Assembly (NCBI GenBank): GCA_009792885.1
Contig: WMCF01000056.1
Span: forward strand, 539,760 to 603,759
DNA from: Eremophila alpestris peregrina
Taxonomy: Eukaryota > Chordata > Aves > Passeriformes > Alaudidae
Length of the DNA: 64,000 nt
Direction: 5' to 3'
The position numbers and the translations under genes were made by a program. The notes under the pieces were generated by a model, which saw nothing but the letters and a program-made list of their open reading frames with translations, was not told the DNA's origin and searched no databases. Positions 63,909 to 64,000 of the stretch are shown in pieces (the stretch's first letter is position 1; every line of letters starts with the position of its first letter).

Positions 63909-64000
63909 CCCATCCATCCATCCATCCCTTCATCCATCCATCCATCCATCCATCCATCCCTTCATCCCTTCATCCATCCATCCCATCCATCCATCCATCC
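63909..64000. repeat. (CCAT)n microsatellite at window edge
   Basis: At least 91 bases of tandem CCAT with a few CCCTT interruptions. It continues to the last base of the window, so the full length is unknown. It lies in HLF intron 2. Confidence 0.97.

Larger units (their letters stand above)
39319..64000 (+). other. HLF: HLF intron 2 (5' 24.7 kb, continues past window)
   Basis: From the exon 2 donor to the window end I find no further HLF exon: the PAR-domain words of exon 3 are absent in every frame. The intron is mostly unique AT-rich sequence with T- and A-runs (40679-40690, 42908-42926, 45300-45336), GC-richer islets at about 43250-43810 and 62780-62870, two CR1 copies (57450-57708, 59870-60045), a 31-bp tandem duplication (49140-49201) and a terminal CCAT microsatellite. 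Isolated open frames of 60-160 codons here are unrecognised and probably chance. Confidence 0.85.

Noticed and set aside
1..64000. tRNA, rRNA, CRISPR or bacterial operon structure
   Set aside because: Nothing of the kind is visible; the window is animal nuclear DNA with spliced genes.

Overview
This is a vertebrate nuclear window, most likely from a bird. It has multi-exon genes with GT-AG splice sites, long introns, CpG-island promoters and several truncated CR1 LINE copies whose 3' ends carry the ATTCTGTG-type tail typical of bird and reptile CR1. The species cannot be named from the sequence.

Only two genes can be supported, both on the + strand. The left part (1-16080) is the 3' end of STXBP4 (syntaxin-binding protein 4, Synip). 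Two exons are visible, 3901-3958 and 15966-16080. Together they encode a C-terminal WW domain and a short acidic tail ending at a TGA, and a 12 kb intron splits the WW domain. The right part (37648-64000) is the 5' end of HLF (hepatic leukemia factor, a PAR bZIP transcription factor). Coding exon 1 is 37648-37753 and coding exon 2 is 38983-39318. Intron 2 fills the remaining 24.7 kb, so the PAR and bZIP exons lie beyond the window. The order STXBP4 then HLF, same strand, matches the human 17q22 arrangement.

The 21.6 kb between the STXBP4 stop and the HLF start has no recognisable coding gene. It holds old repeats: a MIR-like SINE, two probable ancient amniote repeats and two CR1 copies. It also holds a sharp 1 kb CpG island at about 33160-34160 that no recognised exon explains. 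This orphan island carries an exact RORE-consensus match and a CACGTG E-box 20 bp further on. The HLF CpG island (about 36920-38300) holds a CCAAT box, a full CRE and a CACGTG E-box upstream of exon 1. It begins with an 18-bp perfect palindrome made of inverted TGACAG (MEIS/TGIF-type) sites. Circadian-type motifs in both islands fit what is known of PAR bZIP genes, but their function here is inference.

Other structure: a two-copy 312-bp tandem duplication in an STXBP4 intron (914-1538), a 27-base G run in the orphan island, CR1 copies in the introns of both genes, and a CCAT microsatellite running off the right edge. I found no convincing novel gene system. The most interesting item is the orphan CpG island upstream of HLF.
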